DNA from: Colwellia sp. 1_MG-2023
GTDB taxonomy: Bacteria; Pseudomonadota; Gammaproteobacteria; Enterobacterales; Alteromonadaceae
DNA length: 64,000 nucleotides
NCBI RefSeq assembly: GCF_030546755.1
Contig: NZ_JAUOPE010000004.1
Span: 248,001-312,000 of the forward strand
Direction of reading: 5' to 3'
Each line of letters begins with the position of its first letter. Position 1 is the stretch's first letter. Under the pieces are notes generated by a model. That model was not told the origin of the DNA. It saw only the letters and a program-made list of their open reading frames with translations, and ran no database searches. The position numbers were made by a program, and so were the translations under genes. This document shows, in pieces, positions 36,091 through 45,768 of the stretch.

Positions 36091-36098
36091 AAAAAACC

Positions 36099-36722
36099 TT
36101 ATCGCTTATGGGCAATTCGAGCAGGACAACCTACTACAGTAACATTTTCAGGCACATCATTAATTATCACCGTACCTGCGCCGACAATTACATTATCACC
36201 TATTGAGATCTGATGAATAATACTTGAGCCGATGCCCACCCAACATTGTTCTCCGATATTAACATCACCCGCTAAATTTACCCCAGGTGAAATATGACTA
36301 AACTCACCTATGTGGTTGTCATGGTCGATATTGGCGCCGGTATTGATAATGACACCATCGGCGATTTTGGTGCCGATATTTATACAAGCGTTGGCAACAA
36401 TTAATACGCCATCGCCTATTTCAATATGCTCACTCAATGTCGCGGCCGGAGAAATCAACGAAGTAATAACAAAGCCAAGCTGTTTAAATTCACGCTGTTT
36501 TTTTGCTCTGATTCCATTATTACCAATGGCAACAAACACGGCGTCATATTTTGACGCATGTTGAATTAAACTGGTTTCATCGCCGACAATCTCCCATTTA
36601 TCACACGCCGATTTTTCAGGAAAATTGATATCGAAGAAATGAATGTTCCATCCTAATTGTTCAGCAATATCTGCTGCAACTTTGCCATGACCACCCGCGC
36701 CTAAAATGGCTAAATTTTTCAT
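36099..36722 (-). CDS. pglD: Sugar O/N-acetyltransferase (PglD/NeuD-like)
   Basis: A 207-residue protein: an N-terminal Rossmann-like half (LAILGAGGHGKVAADIAEQL) and a C-terminal left-handed beta-helix of hexapeptide repeats (GDNVIVGAGTVIINDVP). It acetylates the amino sugar to give the N,N'-diacetyl form. It lies within the pgl-like gene group. Confidence 0.88.
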   Translation of the reverse strand: MKNLAILGAGGHGKVAADIAEQLGWNIHFFDINFPEKSACDKWEIVGDETSLIQHASKYDAVFVAIGNNGIRAKKQREFKQLGFVITSLISPAATLSEHIEIGDGVLIVANACINIGTKIADGVIINTGANIDHDNHIGEFSHISPGVNLAGDVNIGEQCWVGIGSSIIHQISIGDNVIVGAGTVIINDVPENVTVVGCPARIAHKR

Positions 36723-36744
36723 TAATTACTGCCCTTATATTTTT

Positions 36745-37341
36745 TTAACTGTCTGTGCCAGTGAACTTGCTCATAGTTGCTTCCCCTTCGGCACTAATAT
36801 CTGCTTGAGAAACGACTTTTTTCACGGTTAACAATAAAATTTTAATGTCTAACCATAGCGATTGATTATCAACATACCACACGTCTAACTCGAATTTTTC
36901 TTCCCAGCTAATGGCGTTGCGACCGTTTACTTGTGCCCAACCGGTAATGCCTGGTTTTACTTCATGGCGGCGTGCTTGTTGGGTGGAATACAGCGGTAGA
37001 TATTCGACAAGCAAAGGTCTTGGACCAACCAAACTCATGTCACCTTTTAACACACACCATAACCCCGGAAGTTCATCTAAACTTGTTTTTCTCATCAATT
37101 GACCGAAAGGGGTTAGCCGTTCTTCATCCGGTAATAATTGTCCCTTGGCATCTTTGTTGTCGGTCATCGAGCGAAACTTTAGCATATTAAACGTTTTGCC
37201 ATGTAAGCCCGGGCGAGTTTGTTTAAAAAGTATTGGACGGCAATTGAGAGCATATAAAATAACGGCACATACCAACAATACGGGTAGCAAAAAAACTAAG
37301 GCAAGCAAGGCAATGAGTATATCCATCAAACGTTTTAACAT
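36745..37341 (-). CDS. pglC: Initiating sugar-phosphate transferase (PglC-like)
   Basis: A 198-residue bacterial sugar transferase. It has one N-terminal membrane segment, then KFRSMTDNKDAKG, the RKTSLDELPGLWCVLKGDMS signature and LVGPRPLLVEY, then PGITGWAQVNGRN. It moves the first sugar phosphate to undecaprenyl phosphate. Small, PglC-like form. Confidence 0.9.
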   Translation of the reverse strand: MLKRLMDILIALLALVFLLPVLLVCAVILYALNCRPILFKQTRPGLHGKTFNMLKFRSMTDNKDAKGQLLPDEERLTPFGQLMRKTSLDELPGLWCVLKGDMSLVGPRPLLVEYLPLYSTQQARRHEVKPGITGWAQVNGRNAISWEEKFELDVWYVDNQSLWLDIKILLLTVKKVVSQADISAEGEATMSKFTGTDS

Positions 37342-37342
37342 G

Positions 37343-38536
37343 TTAATTACTTCCTTGTTGTTTCTTTAGGTTTGCTTGGTATTGTGTTTTTAAATCTTGA
37401 TAGAACTGCTGGCGTTTTGCTGATAAAAATTGATTCGCATATTGCCTACTTTTTTCTACATTTCTCACGGATTGTTCAGTGAGTTGATCAAGGTTATTAC
37501 AGAGTTTATTTAACACAGTAAACAATGCCATGGCATCATCGGCTGGTACACATAGTTCATCAGGAATTAGCTCAGGTATGCCACCAACAGAAGTACCAAC
37601 GCAAGGTAAGCCTTGTGCCATCGCTTCAATAATGGCTCGAGGTAAACCTTCTGTTCGAGAGGGGAGCACAAATAAATCGGCTTGGCTTAAAAAATTAATG
37701 ACTTCGTTGCTTTTAATTTCACCCACAAATTCAACGTTATTTTGAATATTTAATTGTTGCGCTTGTGCTTTTAATTCTGACAAGTGTTGACCGGCGCCTA
37801 TCATGGTTAACTGAAAAGTGCTGTCTGCTTTTACCAGTGAAGAAAATGCTTGTAAGAGAATGTCGGGCGCTTTATACATTTGCTCTAATGAACCAACAAA
37901 AACAAGCTTTCTTGCGACTTGTTGATAGCTGCGGGGCGTATCGACTATCTGGCTTTCGTCTAACATAATCGATGAATAAAAACTGGTTAGGGTGTTTTTA
38001 CCGGGTGGGTAGCGCTGTTGTAAGTAATATTGAGTCACGTAACTTGCGCCTAATGCTCGTTGACATTGCTTTTGAAGCGTTCGCTTACTGAAGGTTTTTA
38101 ATAACGGCGCTGCTAGTTTTCCGCCAACACCAGTCGAAAAAACATCGTAGGGATCACCAATTACTTCTACCGCATAGGATTTATTTTTTTTCAGTAAGCA
38201 AGTAGCAATGGTTGCTGTTTGTGATGGCACACGAAATAGCAGCAAACCGTCTAATTTTAGTACCGCTAACAAAGATTTAATTAAGCGAGGTAAGGCAAAA
38301 ATAAGCGCTTTTAAGCCAATATAATGAGGAAGCGCATGAAAAGTCACTTGCTTACCATTAGCTTGTAGCCAATCGGGTGAAACTTCTGATACTTCTTTTA
38401 TTCTGGCAACAACGATTACTTGCTCAAATACCGCCGCATAACGTAACCAAAAATCATATTTAAAAGAAGAAGGTGTCCACACATTACCGTCAGGCGTTTG
38501 GTAGAAACGAAATTCACAATTTACGATGACATTCAT
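37343..38536 (-). CDS. Group 1 (GT4) glycosyltransferase
   Basis: A 397-residue GT-B enzyme with the C-terminal sugar-nucleotide site (LPSRTEGLPRAIIEAMAQGL, then PCVGTSVGGIPELI) carrying the EX7E motif. It adds a sugar to the lipid-linked unit; acceptor unknown. It lies between the polymerase-like and pglC genes. Confidence 0.85.
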   Translation of the reverse strand: MNVIVNCEFRFYQTPDGNVWTPSSFKYDFWLRYAAVFEQVIVVARIKEVSEVSPDWLQANGKQVTFHALPHYIGLKALIFALPRLIKSLLAVLKLDGLLLFRVPSQTATIATCLLKKNKSYAVEVIGDPYDVFSTGVGGKLAAPLLKTFSKRTLQKQCQRALGASYVTQYYLQQRYPPGKNTLTSFYSSIMLDESQIVDTPRSYQQVARKLVFVGSLEQMYKAPDILLQAFSSLVKADSTFQLTMIGAGQHLSELKAQAQQLNIQNNVEFVGEIKSNEVINFLSQADLFVLPSRTEGLPRAIIEAMAQGLPCVGTSVGGIPELIPDELCVPADDAMALFTVLNKLCNNLDQLTEQSVRNVEKSRQYANQFLSAKRQQFYQDLKTQYQANLKKQQGSN

Positions 38537-38540
38537 TGGG

Positions 38541-39908
38541 CTAATTCACTACTCTTATTTTAGCTAATTGAAGGATGATCAAAGCGATAACAATGCCCAT
38601 GATGATTTGTACGGGAATAAAGGTAAAACTATTCCTTATCATAATGAATAAAGGGATCAAAGCAACACCAATTAACGTATCGGCACGTACTGTTGACGCT
38701 ATGCTGTCAAACTTCGCTAAACTGAGCCCTAAAATAAAGGCGATTAAAACAATGCCTTTTTCACCAAAATTTAAATAGGCTTCAGCGACTGGTGAAAAAC
38801 CAATAGGACCGGCTTTTTCTTGCACGACCACGTTTAACAAACGTTTGTCTTTTTTCGCTGGCGGTCGCTCAATCGGCAAAAATAATGCTAATTGGCGTTC
38901 AAAGGGCGCCCAATAACTCGCACCGTAGAGTAATTTAAAGCCTTCATTTCGCCATTTCACCACTTCTTGCACGGTTCGTAAACTACTGCCCATTTCAGCT
39001 ATTGCATTGAGCGGATTCATATTATCAATTTCAGAATAGTCTCCTGATAAGCGGGCATTTTTCACAATGACGATGGCGATTAACATGATAAAAATCATTA
39101 TCATCAGTTTAAAAGTACCAATAGGGATTTTTCGGCGACCTAATATTGCTGCGGCCACACAAGTTGGAAACATTACTTCACCGCGCAAACCTACTTTAAA
39201 AGCGATAACTGCCCAAATAGTAAAAGCAATAAAGTATAAATAGCCAAAGCCAGGACGATAAGAAACCGACACGAATACTACCGCCATTCCCATAAATAAA
39301 TAAATATAAACAAATAATAGTGTTACTAAAGGTGATTGGTTTATTACGGTTAAATAAGCGGTGTAAGACTGTAATGCACCAGTGGCAAAGCCGACTAAAA
39401 GAAACGTGGTGATCATAAACAGTAACATGGCACCACCAATATGATAAAAGCGTTTTATTAAGCGTACATCTAATGCATCACGAATTAGCGATGATTTTTT
39501 AGAAAAAGTAACCGCGGTTAAAGCATAAATCAGCATGGTAAAATTCATTAAGTAAATGGCATAAAGTGTTTCCGCTCGATGAAACCAAAAACTGATGGAG
39601 TAGAGGATATCTTTATCGGTGATCAAGCCTATTGCAGAAACAAAAACTAAGCCGCCATGGAAAATGCTAAAAGCGGAAAAAAAGATAAAGCAAATCGACC
39701 AAATACCTTTTGGCAAAGTATAAGCTAGGAGTGCACTTAATATCAGCCAATTAAATAACGAGAATAATTCGAGTTCTTCCCTTGTAAAAACAATTGCTTG
39801 CCAAAACGAGGTTAAAAGAATGATTGCCAACATTACTATAATAATGATGGAGCATACTTTTAATAAAGTCTGTCGTTCACTGGTATATGGCATAAAGCGC
39901 TTCAACAC
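38541..39908 (-). CDS. Putative polysaccharide polymerase (Wzy-like)
   Basis: A 455-residue polytopic membrane protein with about eleven hydrophobic segments and a periplasmic loop between residues ~290 and 390. It resembles O-antigen or capsule polymerases in topology, not in any motif I can name. It overlaps the upstream glycosyltransferase. It would polymerise repeat units outside the membrane. Confidence 0.6.
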   Translation of the reverse strand: MLKRFMPYTSERQTLLKVCSIIIIVMLAIILLTSFWQAIVFTREELELFSLFNWLILSALLAYTLPKGIWSICFIFFSAFSIFHGGLVFVSAIGLITDKDILYSISFWFHRAETLYAIYLMNFTMLIYALTAVTFSKKSSLIRDALDVRLIKRFYHIGGAMLLFMITTFLLVGFATGALQSYTAYLTVINQSPLVTLLFVYIYLFMGMAVVFVSVSYRPGFGYLYFIAFTIWAVIAFKVGLRGEVMFPTCVAAAILGRRKIPIGTFKLMIMIFIMLIAIVIVKNARLSGDYSEIDNMNPLNAIAEMGSSLRTVQEVVKWRNEGFKLLYGASYWAPFERQLALFLPIERPPAKKDKRLLNVVVQEKAGPIGFSPVAEAYLNFGEKGIVLIAFILGLSLAKFDSIASTVRADTLIGVALIPLFIMIRNSFTFIPVQIIMGIVIALIILQLAKIRVVN

Positions 39909-40977
39909 ACTGATTTAAATTAAACGAGCTGTTTTTGAAGGTTGTATGATGCTTTTCTCGCTCGTTTAAGTTAGTTGTTATCGCATTGTTTACTGTTTCA
40001 ACCCACAATTTTATTGGCTGTTCAACCGATAAATGTTGTACACAGGGTAGTTGCTGTGCAATTTCAATGACACCCGGTAAGTCATTCGCAACTACCGGCA
40101 AACCTACCGAAGCCGCTTCAATCACAGCACCTGGTAAACCTTCCCATAATGAAGGAAAAAGCATGACATCAGCATGCGTGAGGAAGTCGTAAACATTCGG
40201 CTGTACATCGAGAAAAACGACATAATCTAAACAATGATGCTCTTGGGCAAGTGCGATGATTTCTTGTTGAATTTTTTCATCTTTTTTTCCGAGTAACGCT
40301 AAATTGATTGGCCCATATTGTTCGATATATTTGGCTAGTACAGGGATCATAAAGCGATGGTTTTTTTGCTCGACCATGCGAGCAACATTGAGCATGACAG
40401 GGTAATGATTGGTGATGTTATTTTCTTGCCAGAAAGTCGGTTTTTTTGCTAATAATGTCTGATGATTTAACCCGTTATAGATGGTTTGACATCTTGGGTC
40501 TTGCTGCCAATCTGGTCGCCAAAAAATAGACAAAGCGGCATTACAAACGCCTAAAATATCGGTGGCAAATAGATTAATCAACTCATGTAAAAAACGGTTA
40601 CGCCATTTGCGAACAAACGAGGTTTTTGCTGCATCATGGGTATTTCTAAAGTGTGCAATACGTTGCTTGACTCCGGCGAGCCAAGCTAAAAACAAAATAA
40701 AACCTGACACCATAGCAACATGAGAATGGACAACGTCGAATTTATGCTGACGTAATAATCGATAAAATTTAATCGGAAAAAATACCCCTAATTGGCATAA
40801 ATGCACTTCGCTGCCTAACGCTTTAATTTCTTCATCGAGTAAACCTTGCTTACCTGATAATGAGCAAAATTCGATATTTACCCCTTTATTCGATAGCGGT
40901 TGTAATGTCGCGAGGGTTCTTAGCTCTGCGCCGCCTCTGTCCATTTTTCCGAAAATATGCAGGACTTTTTTATTCAT
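39877..40977 (-). CDS. Group 1 (GT4) glycosyltransferase
   Basis: A 366-residue GT-B enzyme: N-terminal FGKMDRGGAELRTLATLQPL, C-terminal FPSLWEGLPGAVIEAASVGL and PVVANDLPGVIE. The last 32 bp overlap the polymerase-like gene and the start overlaps the flippase by 4 bp, so this is a tightly coupled cluster. Confidence 0.87.
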   Translation of the reverse strand: MNKKVLHIFGKMDRGGAELRTLATLQPLSNKGVNIEFCSLSGKQGLLDEEIKALGSEVHLCQLGVFFPIKFYRLLRQHKFDVVHSHVAMVSGFILFLAWLAGVKQRIAHFRNTHDAAKTSFVRKWRNRFLHELINLFATDILGVCNAALSIFWRPDWQQDPRCQTIYNGLNHQTLLAKKPTFWQENNITNHYPVMLNVARMVEQKNHRFMIPVLAKYIEQYGPINLALLGKKDEKIQQEIIALAQEHHCLDYVVFLDVQPNVYDFLTHADVMLFPSLWEGLPGAVIEAASVGLPVVANDLPGVIEIAQQLPCVQHLSVEQPIKLWVETVNNAITTNLNEREKHHTTFKNSSFNLNQCVEALYAIYQ

Positions 40978-42248
40978 GAATGAGCCTTGATTCGATTAAT
41001 TTTTTTCCATTGAACAAAAAAAGTGACACACATAATGAGCATTTCAACGCTACAAGCGATAATCATCGCAATGGCCGCGCCGATAGTGCCCATGGATGGC
41101 ACTAAAAATAAACAAGCAATCAACAAGGTTAAACTGCCAGACCCATAAACAAACGCTTGTCGATTAAAACATTTTAATGCGTTTAAAGCAGAGCCTAAAA
41201 AGGTGTAACTGTAGCGGAACATACTGGCAATTATGATGAGTTTTAATTCGTCGGTGAGTAAAGCAATGGTTTGGTTATAAATAATGGTAAGTATCCATTC
41301 GCCAATAAAATGGGCAAAGACTAAACCGATTAAGCCGATACCAGCACCAATTAACATCAGTAAACGCGTGGTTTTTATAAAGGCTTGATAGTTACCTTGA
41401 TGAAATAAATGCGTTAATTTAGGCGTCACCGCTTGTGAAAGGCTATGAATTAAAATGCCGCCAGCAACAAGGAAATAGCTGATCGCGGCAAAATGTCCGA
41501 CACTTTGTGTGCCGTGAAAATACTCTAACGTATAATTGGGAATATAAACAAACATCGCGCTAAATAAAATTGAGACACTAATTGGCCAATATTTTTTGTA
41601 GATCTCCAATGAGGCGAAGATGGCTGCTATATTTTTACAAGTTGACCATAAAAAGAAGGCGCGATTTTCTTTTTCGGCAATAATTTTTCGCACTGTGTAG
41701 ACATCAATACATGAGAAAACAATTGTAGTGATTGCCCAAGTAAAGAAGGTAAAGTGAATATTATGAGTAAATAGTGAAGCCGCTAATAACAACGTGATAG
41801 TGAAAAAACTACGGGTGGTTTGAGAAATTGCCGCTTGTTTATATTGTTGTTGTTTATGTAAATAACTATAACAAAGCTCAGAGGTACCATCGCCTACTTT
41901 AAAAATAATCACTGAAGTAATAATACTGGCGTATACATTTGATAGCAGCCAAGGTGATAGCAATACTAATAAAATAATGGCAATTGTTTGCGCGAAAAAT
42001 CGTGCGTGTAAGTATTGCTCAAAATAGCGTTCATTGTGGTAATCGGTGACAACTAAGGTTCTTAATTTAAAACTGAGCAATAAAAAGATGGGGGTGACAA
42101 TAGACAGCGTAAGTACTAACTGACCTAAAATTAAATCATCGAATTGCTTAACGATTATGATCAATAAAAGCCACTGTGCCGATGCTTGGGCAACATTAGC
42201 CAGAGTAGTTAAGCTGGCATCTTTTAGGGTGGTTAATTTACTAAACAT
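40974..42248 (-). CDS. Polysaccharide flippase (Wzx-like)
   Basis: A 424-residue MATE/MOP-fold membrane protein with about twelve helices and typical weak conservation (SVSILFSAMFVYIPNYTLEY). It would flip lipid-linked repeats across the inner membrane for the polymerase. It overlaps the next gene by 4 bp. Confidence 0.78.
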   Translation of the reverse strand: MFSKLTTLKDASLTTLANVAQASAQWLLLIIIVKQFDDLILGQLVLTLSIVTPIFLLLSFKLRTLVVTDYHNERYFEQYLHARFFAQTIAIILLVLLSPWLLSNVYASIITSVIIFKVGDGTSELCYSYLHKQQQYKQAAISQTTRSFFTITLLLAASLFTHNIHFTFFTWAITTIVFSCIDVYTVRKIIAEKENRAFFLWSTCKNIAAIFASLEIYKKYWPISVSILFSAMFVYIPNYTLEYFHGTQSVGHFAAISYFLVAGGILIHSLSQAVTPKLTHLFHQGNYQAFIKTTRLLMLIGAGIGLIGLVFAHFIGEWILTIIYNQTIALLTDELKLIIIASMFRYSYTFLGSALNALKCFNRQAFVYGSGSLTLLIACLFLVPSMGTIGAAIAMIIACSVEMLIMCVTFFVQWKKINRIKAHS

Positions 42249-42305
42249 AGGTCTGCATTATTATCTTGTTAGTTTGCCATTCACTGTAAAACAGCATCTT
42301 AGTGA

Positions 42306-43424
42306 TCACTTCAATCCCAATGTTTGATAAAAATGCATAAATTCGTTCACTAATATCTTTTCGTCAAAGGTTTCTTCAATTCTAGCTCGGCACCTTTTTC
42401 TCATTTCAGTTAATTTTTCTGGGTTATCAATCAGCGACTGCATAGCGGTTGCTATGGCTTGTTCGTCTTTTACTGGGTGCAAAATGCCCGAGCCATTGTG
42501 CTCTACTGCATCAGATAGTCCGTAAATATTTGAGGCGAGTGCCGGCAGCTGGCATGACGCCGCTTCAATAATTACATTGCCAAAGCCTTCTCTATGGCTT
42601 GGTAAACATAAAACATCGGCAAATGAATAGTAATCTTCGGTATTCGGGATAAAGCCTAAATAATGAAGGTTGTTGATTGCATTTAATTGTTCGCTTAGAT
42701 TTTCTTCGTCAGATCCTAAGATGAACAATTTTACCTTGTTATTTTGATTAATCTGCTTAAACGCCGCTAATAATTCAGGTACGCCTTTCTCTTTTTTTAA
42801 TCTGCCGACAAACATAAAGACAAAGTCATCGTCAGCAATATGGTGTTTAGCCCTTAACTGGTTTCTATTTTCTTGCGAGAAGTTATATTTCTCAATATTT
42901 ACCCCAGAAATTGAGCCAGATGCTAATACGCTACATTGCTCATCCGTTAATAGTTCTTCTTTGAGTAAAAAGGCTTTTTGCGAAGGGCTGTCGATTAAAC
43001 AATATGTTGCAAGTTTTGCGGTAATACTATCTAAAAATTTCAGGAATACACGGGCAGTGCCTTGTTTTGTCGCCCACACTTGACCAGTGAAGGTATGCAG
43101 ACGTTTTGGTACACGCGCCATAAAAGCGCTTATTTGTGTGAGTAACCCTGCTTTTGGCGTAAACGAATGTACTAATTCGTAACGCTCTTTTCTGAATAAG
43201 CGATAAAGGGTGACAAGTGATTTTACATCCGAAAAAACTTTAGGATCACGATGAATATTAACATTGTGCACAATTATTTTACTATCAAGTCCTCTAATCG
43301 ACTGGCCATTTTTTAAAGAGGTAATGATATGTATGTCATGATGCTCTGCTAACGCTTTGATATATGCGAGTAAAAATGCACTGATAGTTTCAGGTGCTGC
43401 AGTGATAAAAGCTATTTTGCTCAT
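42306..43424 (-). CDS. Group 1 (GT4) glycosyltransferase
   Basis: A GT-B enzyme with SGVNIEKYNFSQENR, FVGRLKKEKGVPELL, and LPSHREGFGNVIIEAASCQL carrying the catalytic EX7E region. An upstream extension to ATG 43493 exists, but MSKIAFITAAPE at 43424 is where family members begin, so the shorter form (372 residues) is preferred. First gene of the polysaccharide operon. Confidence 0.85.
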   Translation of the reverse strand: MSKIAFITAAPETISAFLLAYIKALAEHHDIHIITSLKNGQSIRGLDSKIIVHNVNIHRDPKVFSDVKSLVTLYRLFRKERYELVHSFTPKAGLLTQISAFMARVPKRLHTFTGQVWATKQGTARVFLKFLDSITAKLATYCLIDSPSQKAFLLKEELLTDEQCSVLASGSISGVNIEKYNFSQENRNQLRAKHHIADDDFVFMFVGRLKKEKGVPELLAAFKQINQNNKVKLFILGSDEENLSEQLNAINNLHYLGFIPNTEDYYSFADVLCLPSHREGFGNVIIEAASCQLPALASNIYGLSDAVEHNGSGILHPVKDEQAIATAMQSLIDNPEKLTEMRKRCRARIEETFDEKILVNEFMHFYQTLGLK

Positions 43425-43836
43425 GGAAGGCTCGTCATCAATTTTATTGTGGACAAAGGCGTGCCACTTATTCTTTTTTAGATAATCTACCAAGCAATTG
43501 CCGTTAAATAAACAAGCATCTTTATATATAAGGTAATTAATTGCTTTATCAGGGGGGTGGTAATTTTTATCGCGTTAAAAACCTTGTGAGCATTCAATAG
43601 GTCTAGATCTTTTATTTCAATAATCTATTTACTGAATCATCGGTTTTTACGAAAAAATATGAGGTTAATTTGCTGAAAAAACCGAGACATTTACGCTTAG
43701 CTAAACAATGGATTTTTTAAGTGCAAATATGTGAATAGCTTTAAAGAGAATACTATGTGCGACTTTTTTTAGTTTATTAATCAGCAGCTAACAACTACAC
43801 TAACTTTTATCTTATATAACAAGGTGTAAAAATATT
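43425..43836. other. Divergent promoter region of the polysaccharide operon and mscS
   Basis: About 340-410 bp, AT-rich, without genes. I looked for a JUMPStart/ops element and did not find it. The sequence GCGTTAAAAACCTTG and an A/T-rich run near 43620-43680 could hold promoters, but I cannot place them. Confidence 0.35.
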
Positions 43837-44670
43837 ATGGAACAATCAACAGAAAAAATTGAACACTACCTTAACATTGTCAGCGAAATGGCGGTGCAAT
43901 GGGGAGGAAAATTATTGATGGCGTTAGTGGTCTTTTTTATTGGTCTTTGGCTAATCAAAAAGGTACTAAACGTTTTTGAAAAAGGCATGAAGAAAAAGCA
44001 AGTTGAAGTGACTCTTCATAAGTTTTTATTAAGTATTGTCAGTATTATTGCCAAAGCAATTCTCGTTATCGTGTTTGCCTCTATGGTTGGGGTTGAAACG
44101 GCTTCACTGATTGCGGTGTTAGGTGCTGCAGGTCTTGCTATTGGCCTAGCGTTACAGGGCAGTTTGGCGAATTTTGCCGGCGGTATTCTTATTTTACTAT
44201 TTAAGCCATTTAAAGCGGGTGATGTTATTGAAGCGCAAGGCTTTGTCGGCAAAGTGGTAGAAATTCAAATTTTTAATACCATTTTACGCACGCTTGATAA
44301 TCAACGGGTGATAATCCCAAATGCATTATTATCGAATGGTTGCGTGAAAAATATTTTTGTTGAAGAAACTCGTCGTGTTGATTTAACGTTTGGTATTAGT
44401 TATCAAGACGATATCGCTAAAGTTAAAGGTATTTTAGCGAGTATTGTTGATAACAATGACATGATTTTAAAAGAGCCAGGGGCTGATATTTTTGTCTCTG
44501 CTCATGCTGATAGCTCAATTAATTTCTTAGTTCGCCCTTGGGTGAAATCTGAGGATTATTGGCCTGTTTACTTTGGTATGATGGAAGAGGTGAAACTTGC
44601 CTTTGATCGTGAAAATATCACAATTCCATTCCCACAAAGAGATGTACATATTATTCAAGCCAATGGATAA
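43837..44670 (+). CDS. mscS: Small-conductance mechanosensitive channel (MscS)
   Basis: A 277-residue MscS: three membrane helices, a Gly/Ala-rich pore helix (AVLGAAGLAIGLALQGSLAN), then the beta domain (FAGGILILLFKPFKAGDVIE). Length is typical. It releases solutes on hypo-osmotic shock. Single-gene unit with a terminator after it. Confidence 0.93.
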   Translation: MEQSTEKIEHYLNIVSEMAVQWGGKLLMALVVFFIGLWLIKKVLNVFEKGMKKKQVEVTLHKFLLSIVSIIAKAILVIVFASMVGVETASLIAVLGAAGLAIGLALQGSLANFAGGILILLFKPFKAGDVIEAQGFVGKVVEIQIFNTILRTLDNQRVIIPNALLSNGCVKNIFVEETRRVDLTFGISYQDDIAKVKGILASIVDNNDMILKEPGADIFVSAHADSSINFLVRPWVKSEDYWPVYFGMMEEVKLAFDRENITIPFPQRDVHIIQANG

Positions 44671-44681
44671 TTAATCTCGAT

Positions 44682-44728
44682 AAACGGTGTTTATTAAGCT
44701 ATTTCTTTATCTTAATTGAACACCGTTT
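44682..44728. terminator. Bidirectional terminator
   Basis: Arms AAACGGTGTT and AACACCGTTT lie between the convergent mscS and araC-type genes. The loop is long (~27 nt). Confidence 0.7.
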
Positions 44729-45612
44729 TAGTTTACGCTGACAGGTTTACCTGCATAAATCTGTCGAAATTCGTTTGGTCTCATTCCCTTAAATTGTAAA
44801 AAACGTCGATTAAAGTTAGCAATATTGTTAAAACCACAAGTGTCACTGATAGTTGCTATGGGTCGTTGTGAGTTAATTAATAATGAACAGGCTTTACTAA
44901 TACGTAATTGATTCACCACTTCAGTGAATGTTTGCTCTGTTCTTTGCTTAAAAAATCGATGAAAATGATTGGTACTCATATGGACCAAATCAGCGACTTC
45001 TGCCGCCGGTAATTTCCCCGTGTAATGTTGATGAATATAACGGATCACTTTATCGAGTTTATCGGTGGAAGCATCTGAGGTGACAGAAATATTGTAACCA
45101 TTACTCGATAACACTTGTTTATCTTGATCATCAAGCATCAATTGAAAAATCTCCATTAAACCAATAAAGCGTTGTGAGGCACTAGCATGTTGCATTTTTG
45201 CAAATATTCTAGCTGATTTTTTTACCGTGCTTTCACTAAATTTTATCCCTCTTCGAGATAGTTCAAGTAATGGTTTAAAGTCAGCTAGATCAGGCATGCT
45301 TAACGTTAAATTTTCAAGCCAACGAACGGGGATTTGAGCAACATATACTTTCTGTGGTTTACCGATCACCGCCGGTGATGAAGACCAAGTATGGGGTAAA
45401 TGAGGGCCTAAAAACGCCATGTCTAATTCGTGGTAACTTTCAATATTATCACCGACATAACGCTGTCCTTGGCTATTCAGCGTTAAGGCAATTTCATATT
45501 CAGGGTGATAATGCCAATTAAATTCAATGTTATCGAGTTTGTATAACCAATATCGCCATGAAGAATTTTCTGATGGTAAGATTTTTTCAAACATTAATTT
45601 CATAGCAAGCAT
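44728..45612 (-). CDS. AraC family regulator, adjacent to the GlcNAc cluster
   Basis: A 294-residue regulator: an N-terminal cupin-like sensor (WHYHPEYEIALTLNSQGQRY) and C-terminal double helix-turn-helix (AAEVADLVHMSTNHFHRFFK, then TISDTCGFNNIANFNRRFLQ). It is divergent from nagX across 156 bp, so it probably controls the chitin/GlcNAc genes in place of the LacI-type NagR often seen (inference). Confidence 0.82.
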   Translation of the reverse strand: MLAMKLMFEKILPSENSSWRYWLYKLDNIEFNWHYHPEYEIALTLNSQGQRYVGDNIESYHELDMAFLGPHLPHTWSSSPAVIGKPQKVYVAQIPVRWLENLTLSMPDLADFKPLLELSRRGIKFSESTVKKSARIFAKMQHASASQRFIGLMEIFQLMLDDQDKQVLSSNGYNISVTSDASTDKLDKVIRYIHQHYTGKLPAAEVADLVHMSTNHFHRFFKQRTEQTFTEVVNQLRISKACSLLINSQRPIATISDTCGFNNIANFNRRFLQFKGMRPNEFRQIYAGKPVSVN

Positions 45613-45768
45613 CCTTTTTATTATTGATAGAAAAGTATCATAAAGTGAGAGAAAAGTTTATCTGTTAATGCTGAGCGTATAGCAAAATAACCTATTCATT
45701 CACAAAAACTCACAGCGCTAACTCAAAGACTTGATGAGTAAGGTGATAATTATCAATAGGAAAATACT

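Noticed and set aside
43425-43836. JUMPStart/ops antitermination element before the polysaccharide operon
   Set aside because: The expected GGCGGTAG core is not present.
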